NCBI RefSeq assembly: GCF_025460765.1
Contig: NZ_JAMWEG010000009.1
Location: 1 to 64,000, forward strand
Source: Micromonospora sp. MA102
Lineage (GTDB): Bacteria > Actinomycetota > Actinomycetes > Mycobacteriales > Micromonosporaceae
Direction: 5' to 3'
DNA: 64,000 bases
Part shown: positions 24,557 to 32,834 of the stretch, piece after piece
Position numbering within the stretch: position 1 is the stretch's first letter
How the letters are laid out: every line of letters begins with the position of its first letter
Translations under genes and position numbers: made by a program
The notes under the pieces: generated by a model
Seen by the model: the letters and a program-made list of their open reading frames with translations, nothing else
Database searches by the model: none
What the model was told of the DNA's origin: nothing

Positions 24557-25973
24557 CGTCGTCGGGCTCCTCGGGGCGGACCACCCGGACCTGCTCGATC
24601 CGGTGCCGGTCGACCTCCACCACGGTGAACTCGTACCCGGCCTCCTCGACCGTCTCGCCCGGCACCGGGATGTGCCCGAGCCGGGCCATCAGGAAGCCGG
24701 CCAGGGTCTCGTACGGCCCTTCGGGCAGCCGGAAGCCGGTCTGCTCGACCAGCTCGTCCTCGCGGAGCACGCCGTCCACCAGTACGGTCCGCTCGCCGCC
24801 CGGCACCGTCAGCTCCACCGGCCCGAGGTCGTCCACCGCGTCCGGGTCGAACTCGTCGGCGATCTCCCCGACCAGCTCCTCGACCAGGTCCTCCACGGTC
24901 ACCACGCCGTCCGTGCCCCCGTACTCGTCGACCACGATGGCCAGGTCGGCGCCGGCGTCCTTGAGCGCGGCCAGCACCCCGTCGAGGTCGAGGCTCTCCG
25001 GGACGTACACCGGTTCGCGGGCGACCGCCGCGACCGTGGTGGCGGCCCGGCTGGCCAGCGGCACGCCGAGCGCGTCCGGTACCCCGGCCACGCCGGTGAC
25101 CAGGTCCAGCGTCTCCTCGTAGACCGGGAACCGGGTCCGGCCGGTCTGCCGGGACAGGTCGAGCAGCTCGGCGACCGTCGCGGTGGCCCGCAGCGCGATC
25201 ACGTCGACCCGCGGGGTCATCGCCTCGGCGGCCCGCTTGTCGCCGAACCGGATGGTGCGGCGCAGCAGCATGGCGGTGTCCGGCGGCAGCGCACCGGCCC
25301 GGGCCGAGATGGCCGCGAGCAGCCCCAGTTCCTCCGGGGACCGGGCGCTGGCCAGCTCCTCCTGCGGCTCCACGCCGAGCCGCCGGACCAGCCGGTTGGC
25401 CGAGTCGTTGAGCAGCCGGATCAGCCAACCGAAGGTGCGGGAGAAGGTCCGCATCGGCCCGGCGGTGCCGAGCGCCGTGGGCATCGGCCGGGCCAGTGCG
25501 AGGTTCTTGGGCACCAGCTCGCCGAAGAGCATCGAGATGAGGGTGGCCAGCGCCAGGGCGAGCAGCCCGGTGAACCGTTCCGCCCCGCCGACCGGGCGCA
25601 ACAGCGGGGCGAAGAGGCGGGCCAGCGCCGGCTCGGCCAGGTAGCCGGTGAGCAGCGCGGTGATGGTGATGCCGAGCTGGGCGCCGGAGAGCTGGAAGGA
25701 CAGCTCGCGCAGCGCGCGGCGTACCGTGGTGGCCCGACCGTCGCCCTCACCGGCCCGCCGGTCGATCTCCGCCCGGTCGACGGTGACCAGGGCGAACTCG
25801 GCCGCGACGAAGAACGCGTTGCCGGCGGTCAGCAGCACGAAGCCGACCAGGGGCAACAGCGTGGTAACCAGCAGGCCGTCGATGAGCGCGATTGTTCCAC
25901 GGGCCGGCAGTCGGCACGAGCCGGCGGCCGGCCGGCTGGCGGGCTGGTGGACCGGACGTAGCGTGGATCGCAT
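24549..25973 (-). CDS. CNNM/HlyC-CorC family membrane protein with CBS and CorC domains
   Basis: The full-length family member (about 474 residues) has the DUF21 membrane domain (LTAGNAFFVAAEFALVTVDRAE, LGITITALLTGYLAEPAL, MLFGELVPKNLALA). CBS domains follow (RFPVYEETLDLVTGV; LAIVVDEYGGTDGVVTVEDLVEELVGEI), then a C-terminal CorC_HlyC domain (LRLPEGPYETLAGFLMARLGHIP region). It is predicted to transport or sense divalent cations. The start is uncertain: ATG 25973 overlaps the divergent GPP34 start, while a TTG just before the first helix would remove about 40 low-complexity residues. It is coupled to the shorter paralogue downstream. Confidence 0.9.
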   Translation of the reverse strand: MRSTLRPVHQPASRPAAGSCRLPARGTIALIDGLLVTTLLPLVGFVLLTAGNAFFVAAEFALVTVDRAEIDRRAGEGDGRATTVRRALRELSFQLSGAQLGITITALLTGYLAEPALARLFAPLLRPVGGAERFTGLLALALATLISMLFGELVPKNLALARPMPTALGTAGPMRTFSRTFGWLIRLLNDSANRLVRRLGVEPQEELASARSPEELGLLAAISARAGALPPDTAMLLRRTIRFGDKRAAEAMTPRVDVIALRATATVAELLDLSRQTGRTRFPVYEETLDLVTGVAGVPDALGVPLASRAATTVAAVAREPVYVPESLDLDGVLAALKDAGADLAIVVDEYGGTDGVVTVEDLVEELVGEIADEFDPDAVDDLGPVELTVPGGERTVLVDGVLREDELVEQTGFRLPEGPYETLAGFLMARLGHIPVPGETVEEAGYEFTVVEVDRHRIEQVRVVRPEEPDDGE

Positions 25974-26649
25974 GGACCGCCTGCTGCTCACCGACGAACT
26001 GGTTCTGCTCGCCTACGACGACGCCGGCGCCAACCGGCTCGGCCGGCCGCACCTGGACTACGGCCTCGCCGGGGCGGTCCTGCTGGAGCTGGCCCTGGCC
26101 GGCCGGGTCGAGGTGACCGACGGCCGGCTGGCGGTCACCGATCCCAGCCCGACCGGCATGCCCCTGCTGGACCAGGCGCTCGCCGCCGTCGCCGGGGACC
26201 GGCCGCGAAAGCCGAAGGACTGGATCAGCAGGCTGGCCAAGGGCCTGCCGGACCGGGTGCTCGACGGCCTGGTCGCCGCCGGGGTGCTGCGCCGGGAGTC
26301 GGACCGGGTGCTGTGGGTGTTCCCGCGTACCCGCTATCCCTCGCCCACCGGCGCGGAGCCGGCGGTGGAGACGGCGGCCCGGGAGCGGATGCGGGCCGCG
26401 CTGGCCGCCGACGGTCCGGCGGACGCGCGGACGGCCGCGCTGCTCACCTTGACCCGGGCCGTCGGCCTGGACCGGAAGCTCTTCCACGAGCTGCCGAAGG
26501 AGCGCGTCAAGGCCCGCCTGGCCGAGATCGCTGCGGGCGACTGGGCCTCCGCGGCCACCAAGAAGGCGATCGAGGAGACGCAGGCCGCGGTGCTGGTGGC
26601 GACGACCGCCGCCGCCACCGCCGCCATCGCGACCACGACGGTCTCCTGA
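25972..26649 (+). CDS. GPP34 (Golgi phosphoprotein 3-like) family protein
   Basis: The 225-residue protein matches bacterial GPP34 proteins. The start MDRLLLTDELVLLAYDDAGANR is followed by LDYGLAGAVLLELALAGRVEV, then a PTGMPLLDQALAAV segment and a basic patch KPKDWISRLAKGL. The eukaryotic family binds phosphatidylinositol 4-phosphate. Bacterial members are actinobacterial and of unknown function, perhaps membrane-lipid binding. The C-terminus (AAATAAIATTT) is hydrophobic and Ala/Thr rich. Its ATG overlaps a possible start of the divergent CNNM gene by two bases. A strong hairpin follows it. Confidence 0.88.
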   Translation: MDRLLLTDELVLLAYDDAGANRLGRPHLDYGLAGAVLLELALAGRVEVTDGRLAVTDPSPTGMPLLDQALAAVAGDRPRKPKDWISRLAKGLPDRVLDGLVAAGVLRRESDRVLWVFPRTRYPSPTGAEPAVETAARERMRAALAADGPADARTAALLTLTRAVGLDRKLFHELPKERVKARLAEIAAGDWASAATKKAIEETQAAVLVATTAAATAAIATTTVS

Positions 26650-26652
26650 CCG

Positions 26653-26693
26653 ACGACGGCGGCGGCACCCGCGTGGGGTGCCGCCGCCGTCGT
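26653..26693. terminator. Bidirectional terminator hairpin
   Basis: An 18-bp perfect stem (arms begin ACGACGGCGG and end CCGCCGTCGT) with a 5-base loop lies between the converging GPP34 and Fe-S reductase genes, a few bases after the GPP34 stop. Confidence 0.75.
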
Positions 26694-26718
26694 GGTTCAG
26701 CTCGTCCGGGGGTACGCC

Positions 26719-28917
26719 TCAGCCGGCGACCGTCTCGGTCTCCTTCTCGCCCGCCGGGGCGTCCGGCTTGACCGAGCGGAGCAGCACGCTGGCCACGTCG
26801 ACGACCTCGACCTGCTCGCCGGCGCCCTTGCCGTTGACACCGTCATTGAGCATCGTCGAGCAGAACGGGCAGCCGACCGCGATGGTCTTCGCCCCGGTGG
26901 CCATGGCCTCCTCGACCCGGTCCACGTTGATCCGCTTGCCGATCTTCTCCTCCATCCACATCCGGGCGCCGCCGGCGCCGCAGCAGAAGGAGCGCTCGCT
27001 GTTGCGCGGCATCTCGGTCAGCTCGCCCTCGATGGCGTCCCCGAGCACCTCGCGCGGGGCGGCGAAGACCCGGTTGTGCCGGCCCAGGTAGCAGGGGTCG
27101 TGGTAGGTCACGCCGCCGTCGACCGGCTGCACCGGGGTGAGCTTGCCGGCGGCCACCAGGTGGGCCAGCAGCTGGGTGTGGTGCACCACCTCGAACTCGC
27201 CGCCGAGCTGGCCGTACTCGTTGCCCAGGGTGTTGAAGCAGTGCGGGCAGGTGGCGACGATCTTCCGCTTGCTCTTCTCCCGGCCCTCGAACGCCTCGTT
27301 CAGCGTCTCGACGTTCTGCTGGGCGAGCATCTGGAAGACGAACTCGTTGCCGATCCGCCGGGCCGGGTCACCGGAGCACGTCTCGCCCTCGCCGAGGATG
27401 GCGAAGGAGACGCCGGCCTCGTTGAGCAGCGTGGCCACCGCCCGGGTGGTCTTCTTGGCCCGGTCCTCGAACGCGCCGGCGCAGCCGACCCAGAACAGGT
27501 ACTCGAAGTCGTCGACCTCGCCGACCCGCGGCACCTCGAAGCCGAGGCCCTTGGTCCAGTCCTCACGGGTGTTCTGCGGGGCGCCCCACGGGTTGCCCTT
27601 GTTCTCCAGGTTGCGGAGCATGACGCCGGCCTCGGACGGGAAGCTCGACTCGATCAGCACCTGGTAGCGGCGCATGTCGACGATGTGGTCGACGTGCTCG
27701 ATGTCCACCGGGCACTGCTCGACGCAGGCGCCGCAGGTGGTGCACGACCAGAGCACGTCCGGGTCGATGACACCGCCCTCCTCGGCGGTGCCGATCAGCG
27801 GGCGGTCGGCCTCGGCCAGGGCCAGCACGTCCATGTGGGCGAGCTGCGCCTCGGTGGCCTTCTCCTCGCCGGTCAGGTCCTTGCCGCCGCCGGCCAGCAG
27901 GTACGGCGCCTTGGCGTACGCGTGGTCGCGGAGGCTCAGCACGAGCAGCTTCGGGGACAGCGGCTTGCCGGTGTTCCAGGCCGGGCACTGCGACTGGCAG
28001 CGGCCGCACTCGGTGCAGGTGCTGAAGTCCAGCAGGCCCTTCCAGGTGAACTGCTCGACCTGGGCGACGCCGAACTGGTCCTTCTCCGGGTCGGCCTCCT
28101 CGAAGTCGAGCGGCTTGCCCTCGCTCATCATGGGCCGCAGCGGGCCCAGGCCGGAGCCGGCCGGCTTCGCGGGCTCGCGCTTGAAGAAGATGTTCGGGAA
28201 CGCCAGGAACCGGTGCCAGGCGACGCCCATGGTGACGTTCAGCGAGATCACGATGAGCCAGGTCATCGAGATGACGATCTTGATGAGGGCGGCGACGCTC
28301 ACGCCGGCCGTCCAGGCCGGGAGGGCGGCGCCGACCGCGTGGCTCAGCGGGGTGGCCCAGACCGGGTACTCGAAGTGGTCGGTGGCGACCTTGAAGCCGC
28401 GGATCACGAAGCCGAAGATCAGGACCAGCAGCACGACCCACTCGACGAAGTAGCCCTGCCACATGGTCGAACCGGTGAACCGGGAGCGGCCGCCCGGCCG
28501 GGTGGGCCGGTTGCGCAGCCGGATGCCCATCAGCACGAGGATGCCGGCCAGGCCCAGGATCCCGATCCACTCGGTGGCCAGGCCGAAGATCGTCCAGTGC
28601 CCGATGATCGGCAGCCCGCCGCCGGGTGTGACCACCTCGAAGTACGCCTCGAGCACGAGCAGCGACAGCACGATGAAGCCGACCATCACGAACCAGTGCG
28701 CCGCGCCCACCACGCTCCACTTGAGCATGCGGGTGTGGCCGGCGGTCTCCACCAGCATCTTCTTCGTGCGGGCGCCCTTGTCGGTGAACCGCTCCGGCGC
28801 GGGCTGGCCGAGCCGGATGACGGCCGTCATCTTCATGACCGCGCGCACCGCAAGCCACACCGCCACGGCGGTGATGGCGGCCGCGAGGATCGTGGTGACG
28901 ATCTGGACGCTGCCCAT
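26719..28917 (-). CDS. Membrane-bound heterodisulfide reductase-like Fe-S oxidoreductase
   Basis: The 732-residue protein has five or six N-terminal membrane helices (about residues 5-250) resembling a respiratory nitrate reductase gamma or HdrE-type haem b domain. Two [4Fe-4S] motifs follow (CTECGRCQSQCP and CTTCGACVEQCP). Two CCG domains come last (CSGDPARR and CPHCFNT; FCCGAGGARM and CPFCSTM). It resembles the mycobacterial Rv0338c type, an essential protein thought to pass electrons between the quinone pool and an unknown thiol partner. The ATG is preceded by a GGGAGGCC-like region. It is a single gene with crgA upstream on the same strand. Confidence 0.92.
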   Translation of the reverse strand: MGSVQIVTTILAAAITAVAVWLAVRAVMKMTAVIRLGQPAPERFTDKGARTKKMLVETAGHTRMLKWSVVGAAHWFVMVGFIVLSLLVLEAYFEVVTPGGGLPIIGHWTIFGLATEWIGILGLAGILVLMGIRLRNRPTRPGGRSRFTGSTMWQGYFVEWVVLLVLIFGFVIRGFKVATDHFEYPVWATPLSHAVGAALPAWTAGVSVAALIKIVISMTWLIVISLNVTMGVAWHRFLAFPNIFFKREPAKPAGSGLGPLRPMMSEGKPLDFEEADPEKDQFGVAQVEQFTWKGLLDFSTCTECGRCQSQCPAWNTGKPLSPKLLVLSLRDHAYAKAPYLLAGGGKDLTGEEKATEAQLAHMDVLALAEADRPLIGTAEEGGVIDPDVLWSCTTCGACVEQCPVDIEHVDHIVDMRRYQVLIESSFPSEAGVMLRNLENKGNPWGAPQNTREDWTKGLGFEVPRVGEVDDFEYLFWVGCAGAFEDRAKKTTRAVATLLNEAGVSFAILGEGETCSGDPARRIGNEFVFQMLAQQNVETLNEAFEGREKSKRKIVATCPHCFNTLGNEYGQLGGEFEVVHHTQLLAHLVAAGKLTPVQPVDGGVTYHDPCYLGRHNRVFAAPREVLGDAIEGELTEMPRNSERSFCCGAGGARMWMEEKIGKRINVDRVEEAMATGAKTIAVGCPFCSTMLNDGVNGKGAGEQVEVVDVASVLLRSVKPDAPAGEKETETVAG

Positions 28918-29107
28918 CGAGTTGGCCTCCCGGTCTGCTGCTTGTCAGTGCAGCCTACGCGCAAGGTTACCCAGCAGTAACGTGAGTCATCTCGCACCGG
29001 CCACCCCGCCCTGCCGACACCTTAGGGGCAGCGGGCGCCGGGCGCCGGTCAGGGGCGTCCCGGCGTGACCTACGCCCGGTGCGGCAGAGGCGGCGGAACC
29101 GGCGGGG

Positions 29108-29371
29108 TCAGCGCCAGCGGGAGAGCAGGATCAGCGAGGAGACCATCGCGCCGAAGCCCACGGCGAGGTTCCAGTACCCCCACGACGCGACGGGATACGC
29201 CTGCTCGGAAAGGTAGTAGACGACCAGCCACCCGATGCCCACCACGATCAGCGCGACCGCGGTGATCGGCAGCCAGACCGGGCTAGGCTTGCGCGTCGCC
29301 GCCGTCGCCGTCGGACGCACGTCCGTCGGCGGGGTGTACACCTTCTTCTTGCGGACCTGAGACTTGGGCAC
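29108..29371 (-). CDS. crgA: Cell division protein CrgA
   Basis: The 87-residue protein starts MPKSQVRKKKVYTPPTDV, the hallmark of CrgA, followed by two transmembrane helices (WLPITAVALIVVGIGWLVVYY and WNLAVGFGAMVSSLILLSRW). CrgA helps recruit or restrain FtsZ and links to FtsI/CwsA at the septum in streptomycetes and mycobacteria. GTG 29371 is chosen because GGAGAG lies 4 bases upstream and the protein then has the family length. It is divergent from the DUF881/sortase operon, as usual in this group. Confidence 0.95.
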   Translation of the reverse strand: MPKSQVRKKKVYTPPTDVRPTATAATRKPSPVWLPITAVALIVVGIGWLVVYYLSEQAYPVASWGYWNLAVGFGAMVSSLILLSRWR

Positions 29372-29602
29372 GACGCTCTCCAGAGGGGGGTACGACCTCG
29401 TCCGGCCTGACAACCGGGCGCGGGGGCGACGGTCCATGGCCAATAATGTTCGACAGCTAGCGTAGTCCGGCCGGACCCTCCAGGCCACGAATGGGGTCAG
29501 GCCGGTGCACGGAGTGACCGAAAAGAGCGGGACTTTTCGGGTCGAGCAGACCGGTCCGCGCCCTCGCGGGCCGGAACGAGACGACGGGAAAGGGAACGCC
29601 CG

Positions 29603-30409
29603 GTGGAGTACACGTCCGGCGCCGCCTCCTGGCAGAAGGTCCTCCGGCGCGCGGTGGTCGGCCTGCTGCCGCGCCGGCCACGCCAGCGCCGCCCGGGCTG
29701 GTCGATCGGCGTACCCCTGATCGCCGCCGCGGCCGGCCTCCTCTTCACCACGACGGCCACCACCGCCGGCGGCACCCCGTTGCGGGAGGACCGGCGCCCC
29801 CAGCTCACCCAGTTGATCGAGGACCGGCGCGAGCAGGTCGCGGCCAGCGAGGCGAAGGCCGCCCGGCTGCGCGCCGAGGTCGAGGAGCAGACCGGCGCCC
29901 TGGCCGGCGCCGACGGCCCGATCAAGGCGCAGCAGGACCGGGCCGCCGCCACCCGCCAGGCCGCCGGGTTCACGGCGCTCACCGGCAACGGCATCACCAT
30001 CGAGCTGAACGACGCGCCCCGACGCGCCGACCAGAGCCTGCCCAAGGGTGCGAGCAACGACGACCTGGTGGTCCACCAGAGCGACGTCCAGGCCGTCGTG
30101 AACGCGCTCTGGGCGGGCGGCGCGGAGGCCATGTCAATCATGAATGTCCGCGTGCTCAGCACCAGCGCGGTACGCTGCGTCGGTAACACTCTGCTGCTGC
30201 ACGGCCGGGTGTACTCCCCTCCTTTCAAGATCGTGGCTATCGGCGACCCCGCCGCCTTCCAGCGGGAACTCGCCGCGTCCAAGGGAGTCCGGTTGTTCAG
30301 GGAAGCCGTCGACCACTACCAGCTCGGCTACACCGAGACCGTCTCCACGGTCACCGTGCCGGCGTTCGAGGACTCGACCGCACTGCAGTCGGCCAAGGTG
30401 CCGCGGTGA
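29603..30409 (+). CDS. DUF881-family membrane-anchored protein
   Basis: The 268-residue protein has a short basic cytoplasmic tail and one membrane helix ([22 protein letters not shown]). A coiled coil at about residues 70-120 precedes the DUF881 domain ([51 protein letters not shown]). Such proteins sit next to crgA, sortase and the pkn operon in many actinobacteria and are thought to act at the divisome, though their activity is unknown. GTG 29603 is used. The sortase starts at its stop codon (GTGA overlap), indicating a rightward operon through trpG. Confidence 0.9.
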   Translation: MEYTSGAASWQKVLRRAVVGLLPRRPRQRRPGWSIGVPLIAAAAGLLFTTTATTAGGTPLREDRRPQLTQLIEDRREQVAASEAKAARLRAEVEEQTGALAGADGPIKAQQDRAAATRQAAGFTALTGNGITIELNDAPRRADQSLPKGASNDDLVVHQSDVQAVVNALWAGGAEAMSIMNVRVLSTSAVRCVGNTLLLHGRVYSPPFKIVAIGDPAAFQRELAASKGVRLFREAVDHYQLGYTETVSTVTVPAFEDSTALQSAKVPR

Positions 30410-31815
30410 CCCGGGACGATCCCCGCGAGCGCGACGGGCGCCACCGCGACCCGAGCGAGGACCCGACCGCCTTTCTCCCGAAGGTCGACCGGCCGGCTTC
30501 CGCGCCGCCCCGGCCCCCGCTCGACCTGCCCTGGCCGGACCAGGCGGCGCCACCCTCGGCCACCGAGCAGCCGCCGGCGCGCCCGCGCCCGCCCGCGGCC
30601 CCGCCGCCGGCGTGGCCCGGCAACCACCCGCCGGCCCCCACCGCGCGGCCGGTGTCACCGCCACCCACCGCGCCACCCGGCCCCGCCGCCCCCCACGACC
30701 GGCGTCCCGCGCAGGACCAGCACCGGCCGGCACCCGCGCCCCGGCTCGACCCACCGACCGCGGAGGTACGCCCCTCCAGCCCCGGTGACGCGCCGACCGC
30801 GTTCATCCCACCGCTCGGCGACCGGCGCGAGCGCCAGCGGGCCGGGAACCCGGTCGAACCCCGCCGCGCCGAGGGGGCGCGTCCCGCGGCGAACGGCCCG
30901 GCGGACCCGGGTGCGACCGCGCTGATCCCGGCCGTCAGCCGCCCGCCGGCCCCTCCGGCGGCACTGGACCACACCGCGCTCATGGGCGCCGTGCCCCCGG
31001 TCCCGGACATCGGCGAGGGCGACCCGGGCGGCACCCCGGCCGAGCCGCCGCAGCCCCGCCGCGGCGAACGGGTGGTGCAACTCCGGCCGGAGCAGACCGG
31101 CGAGGGATACAAGAGCGTCTACTCCGAGCTGACCCGGCCCACCGTCGGTTCCCGGCTGCGTTCGATCGTGCGCGGCACCGGCGAGGTGCTGATCACCTTC
31201 GGCCTGGTGGTGCTGCTCTTCGCCGGCTACGAGATCTGGGGCAAGGCGGTGATCGTCGACGCCCACCAGAACGACCTGAGCAGCCAGCTCGCCCAGGAGT
31301 GGGGGGCGGACCCGACGGTCGGGCCGACGACCGGGCCGAGCGCCAAACCGAAGCCGCCCGCCGAGGGCAAGCCGGTCGCCGGGCTCTACCTCCCGAAGTT
31401 CGACAAGCACTGGGTGGTGGTCGAGGGGGTCACGCCGGACGACATCCGGTACGCCCCGGGCCACTACCCGAAGAGCGCCATGCCGGGCCAGGTGGGCAAC
31501 TTCGCCATCGCCGGGCACCGCATCCGGGCCACCTTCTGGCGCCTCGACGAGCTGCGTCCGGGCGACGCCGTCGTGGTCGAGACGCAGACCGAGTGGTTCA
31601 TCTACAAGGTCTACCAGCAGCGGATCGTCAAGCCGTACCAGGTCGAGGTCGTCGCGCCGGTGCCGGGCAAGCCGACCGAGAAGCCGACCGAGAAGCTGCT
31701 CACCCTCACGACCTGCAACCCCAAGTTCGACAACTACCAGCGGCTGATCATCCACGCCCGCCTGGACCACGTCCAGGCCAAGACGGCGGGTCGCCCGGCC
31801 GAGCTGGAGGGCTGA
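30406..31815 (+). CDS. Class E sortase with long cytoplasmic tail
   Basis: The 469-residue protein has a Pro-rich cytoplasmic N-terminus of about 230 residues and one membrane helix ([19 protein letters not shown]). A class E sortase domain follows with the catalytic His in IAGHRIRAT, Cys in LTLTTCNPK and Arg in [11 protein letters not shown]. Class E sortases anchor proteins (often LAxTG substrates) to the wall. The tail carries four spaced copies of a TA-[FL]-[LIM] motif (Thr 21, 131, 171 and 190), each preceded by Asp or Pro. These fit the Thr-x-x-hydrophobic pattern bound by FHA domains when phosphorylated. It is coupled to DUF881 upstream; a small membrane gene follows 2 bases after its stop. 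Confidence 0.93.
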   Translation: MTRDDPRERDGRHRDPSEDPTAFLPKVDRPASAPPRPPLDLPWPDQAAPPSATEQPPARPRPPAAPPPAWPGNHPPAPTARPVSPPPTAPPGPAAPHDRRPAQDQHRPAPAPRLDPPTAEVRPSSPGDAPTAFIPPLGDRRERQRAGNPVEPRRAEGARPAANGPADPGATALIPAVSRPPAPPAALDHTALMGAVPPVPDIGEGDPGGTPAEPPQPRRGERVVQLRPEQTGEGYKSVYSELTRPTVGSRLRSIVRGTGEVLITFGLVVLLFAGYEIWGKAVIVDAHQNDLSSQLAQEWGADPTVGPTTGPSAKPKPPAEGKPVAGLYLPKFDKHWVVVEGVTPDDIRYAPGHYPKSAMPGQVGNFAIAGHRIRATFWRLDELRPGDAVVVETQTEWFIYKVYQQRIVKPYQVEVVAPVPGKPTEKPTEKLLTLTTCNPKFDNYQRLIIHARLDHVQAKTAGRPAELEG

Positions 31816-31817
31816 GC

Positions 31818-32096
31818 GTGTACGGCTGGATCTGGCGGAAGCTGCCCCTCGGGCTCCCCGGAAAGCTGATCGGCTCGCTGCTGCTGGCCGTCGCGACCGT
31901 CGCCCTGCTCTGGTTCGTGGTCTTCCCGTGGGCCGAACCCCTCCTGCCCTTCGACGACGTGCAGGTCACCCAGGACTCCGGCGTGCCGGGGGACGACGGC
32001 GGCGGGCTCACCGAGCCGAGTGAGCGGCCGTCCGAGGAGGAGATCCCCTACAGCACCGAGTCGAACAACGCCCCGCCCTCCACCCCGAGCAGGTGA
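31818..32096 (+). CDS. Small single-pass membrane protein
   Basis: The 92-residue protein has a basic start (MYGWIWRKLP), one membrane helix (IGSLLLAVATVALLWFVVFPW) and an acidic, Pro/Ser-rich external tail (LPFDDVQV, then EPSERPSEEEIPYST). It lies between sortase and trpG. Similar small proteins occupy this place in related actinobacteria, but no function is known to me. GTG 31818 follows the sortase stop by two bases, so it is almost certainly cotranscribed. The short acidic tail could contact wall or sortase; this is only a guess from position. Confidence 0.75.
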   Translation: MYGWIWRKLPLGLPGKLIGSLLLAVATVALLWFVVFPWAEPLLPFDDVQVTQDSGVPGDDGGGLTEPSERPSEEEIPYSTESNNAPPSTPSR

Positions 32097-32100
32097 CCCG

Positions 32101-32751
32101 ATGCGCGTCCTCGTGATCGACAACTACGACTCCTTCGTCTTCAACCTGGTCCAGTACCTGGGCCAGCTCGGCGTGGAGTGCGAGGTGCGGCGCAACGACG
32201 AGATCGACGTGGCCGAGGTGGGCCGGGCGGGCGCGGAGGGTGTGCTGCTCTCGCCGGGGCCGGGCAGTCCCGACCGCGCCGGCATCTGCCTCGACGTGAT
32301 CAAGGAGTACGCCGGTAAGCTCCCCCTGTTCGGGGTCTGCCTCGGTCACCAGGCCATCGGTGAGGCGTTCGGCGCGACCGTTACCCGGGCGCCGGAGCTG
32401 CTGCACGGCAAGACCTCGGAGGTACGGCACCACGGGGTGGGGGTGCTCGCCGGCCTGCCCGACCCGTTCACCGCCACCCGCTACCACTCGCTCGCCGTGC
32501 TGCCCGAGACGCTGCCCGACGAACTGGAGGTCACCGGCCGGACCGGCTCCGGCGTGGTGATGGCCATGCGGCACCGCACCCTGCCGATCGAGGGCGTCCA
32601 GTTCCACCCCGAGTCGGTGCTCACCGAGGGTGGCCACCTCATGCTGGCCAACTGGCTGGCCGTCTGCGGCTACCCGGAGGCCCTGGAGCGGGCCCCGGAG
32701 CTGGCCGCCGAGGTCGACGCCCGCCGCCGCGCCGCGTTCGCCGCCGCCTGA
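32101..32751 (+). CDS. trpG: Class I glutamine amidotransferase, TrpG/PabA type
   Basis: The 216-residue glutaminase subunit has the triad region: VLLSPGPGSPDRAG, the nucleophile Cys in FGVCLGHQAIGEAFG, and His/Glu in GVQFHPESVLTEGG. It transfers ammonia for anthranilate or aminodeoxychorismate synthesis with a TrpE or PabB partner not encoded here. The gene next to pknB is annotated trpG in mycobacteria; whether it serves tryptophan or folate synthesis is open. ATG 32101 is used, 4 bases after the previous stop. A 13-bp hairpin separates it from pknB, which converges. Confidence 0.93.
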   Translation: MRVLVIDNYDSFVFNLVQYLGQLGVECEVRRNDEIDVAEVGRAGAEGVLLSPGPGSPDRAGICLDVIKEYAGKLPLFGVCLGHQAIGEAFGATVTRAPELLHGKTSEVRHHGVGVLAGLPDPFTATRYHSLAVLPETLPDELEVTGRTGSGVVMAMRHRTLPIEGVQFHPESVLTEGGHLMLANWLAVCGYPEALERAPELAAEVDARRRAAFAAA

Positions 32752-32780
32752 GGCTTCGTCCTACGCCAGATAGGCGACGT

Positions 32781-32809
32781 GGCGGTGTCCGGGTCGCCCG
32801 GACACCGCC
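32781..32809. terminator. Bidirectional hairpin between trpG and pknB
   Basis: A 13-bp perfect stem (arms beginning GGCGGTGTCC and ending GGACACCGCC) with a 3-base TCG loop lies 30 bases after the trpG stop and 25 bases before the pknB stop. Confidence 0.8.
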
Positions 32810-32834
32810 CCCTCGCCGGCCTGGCGCGGTCGGC

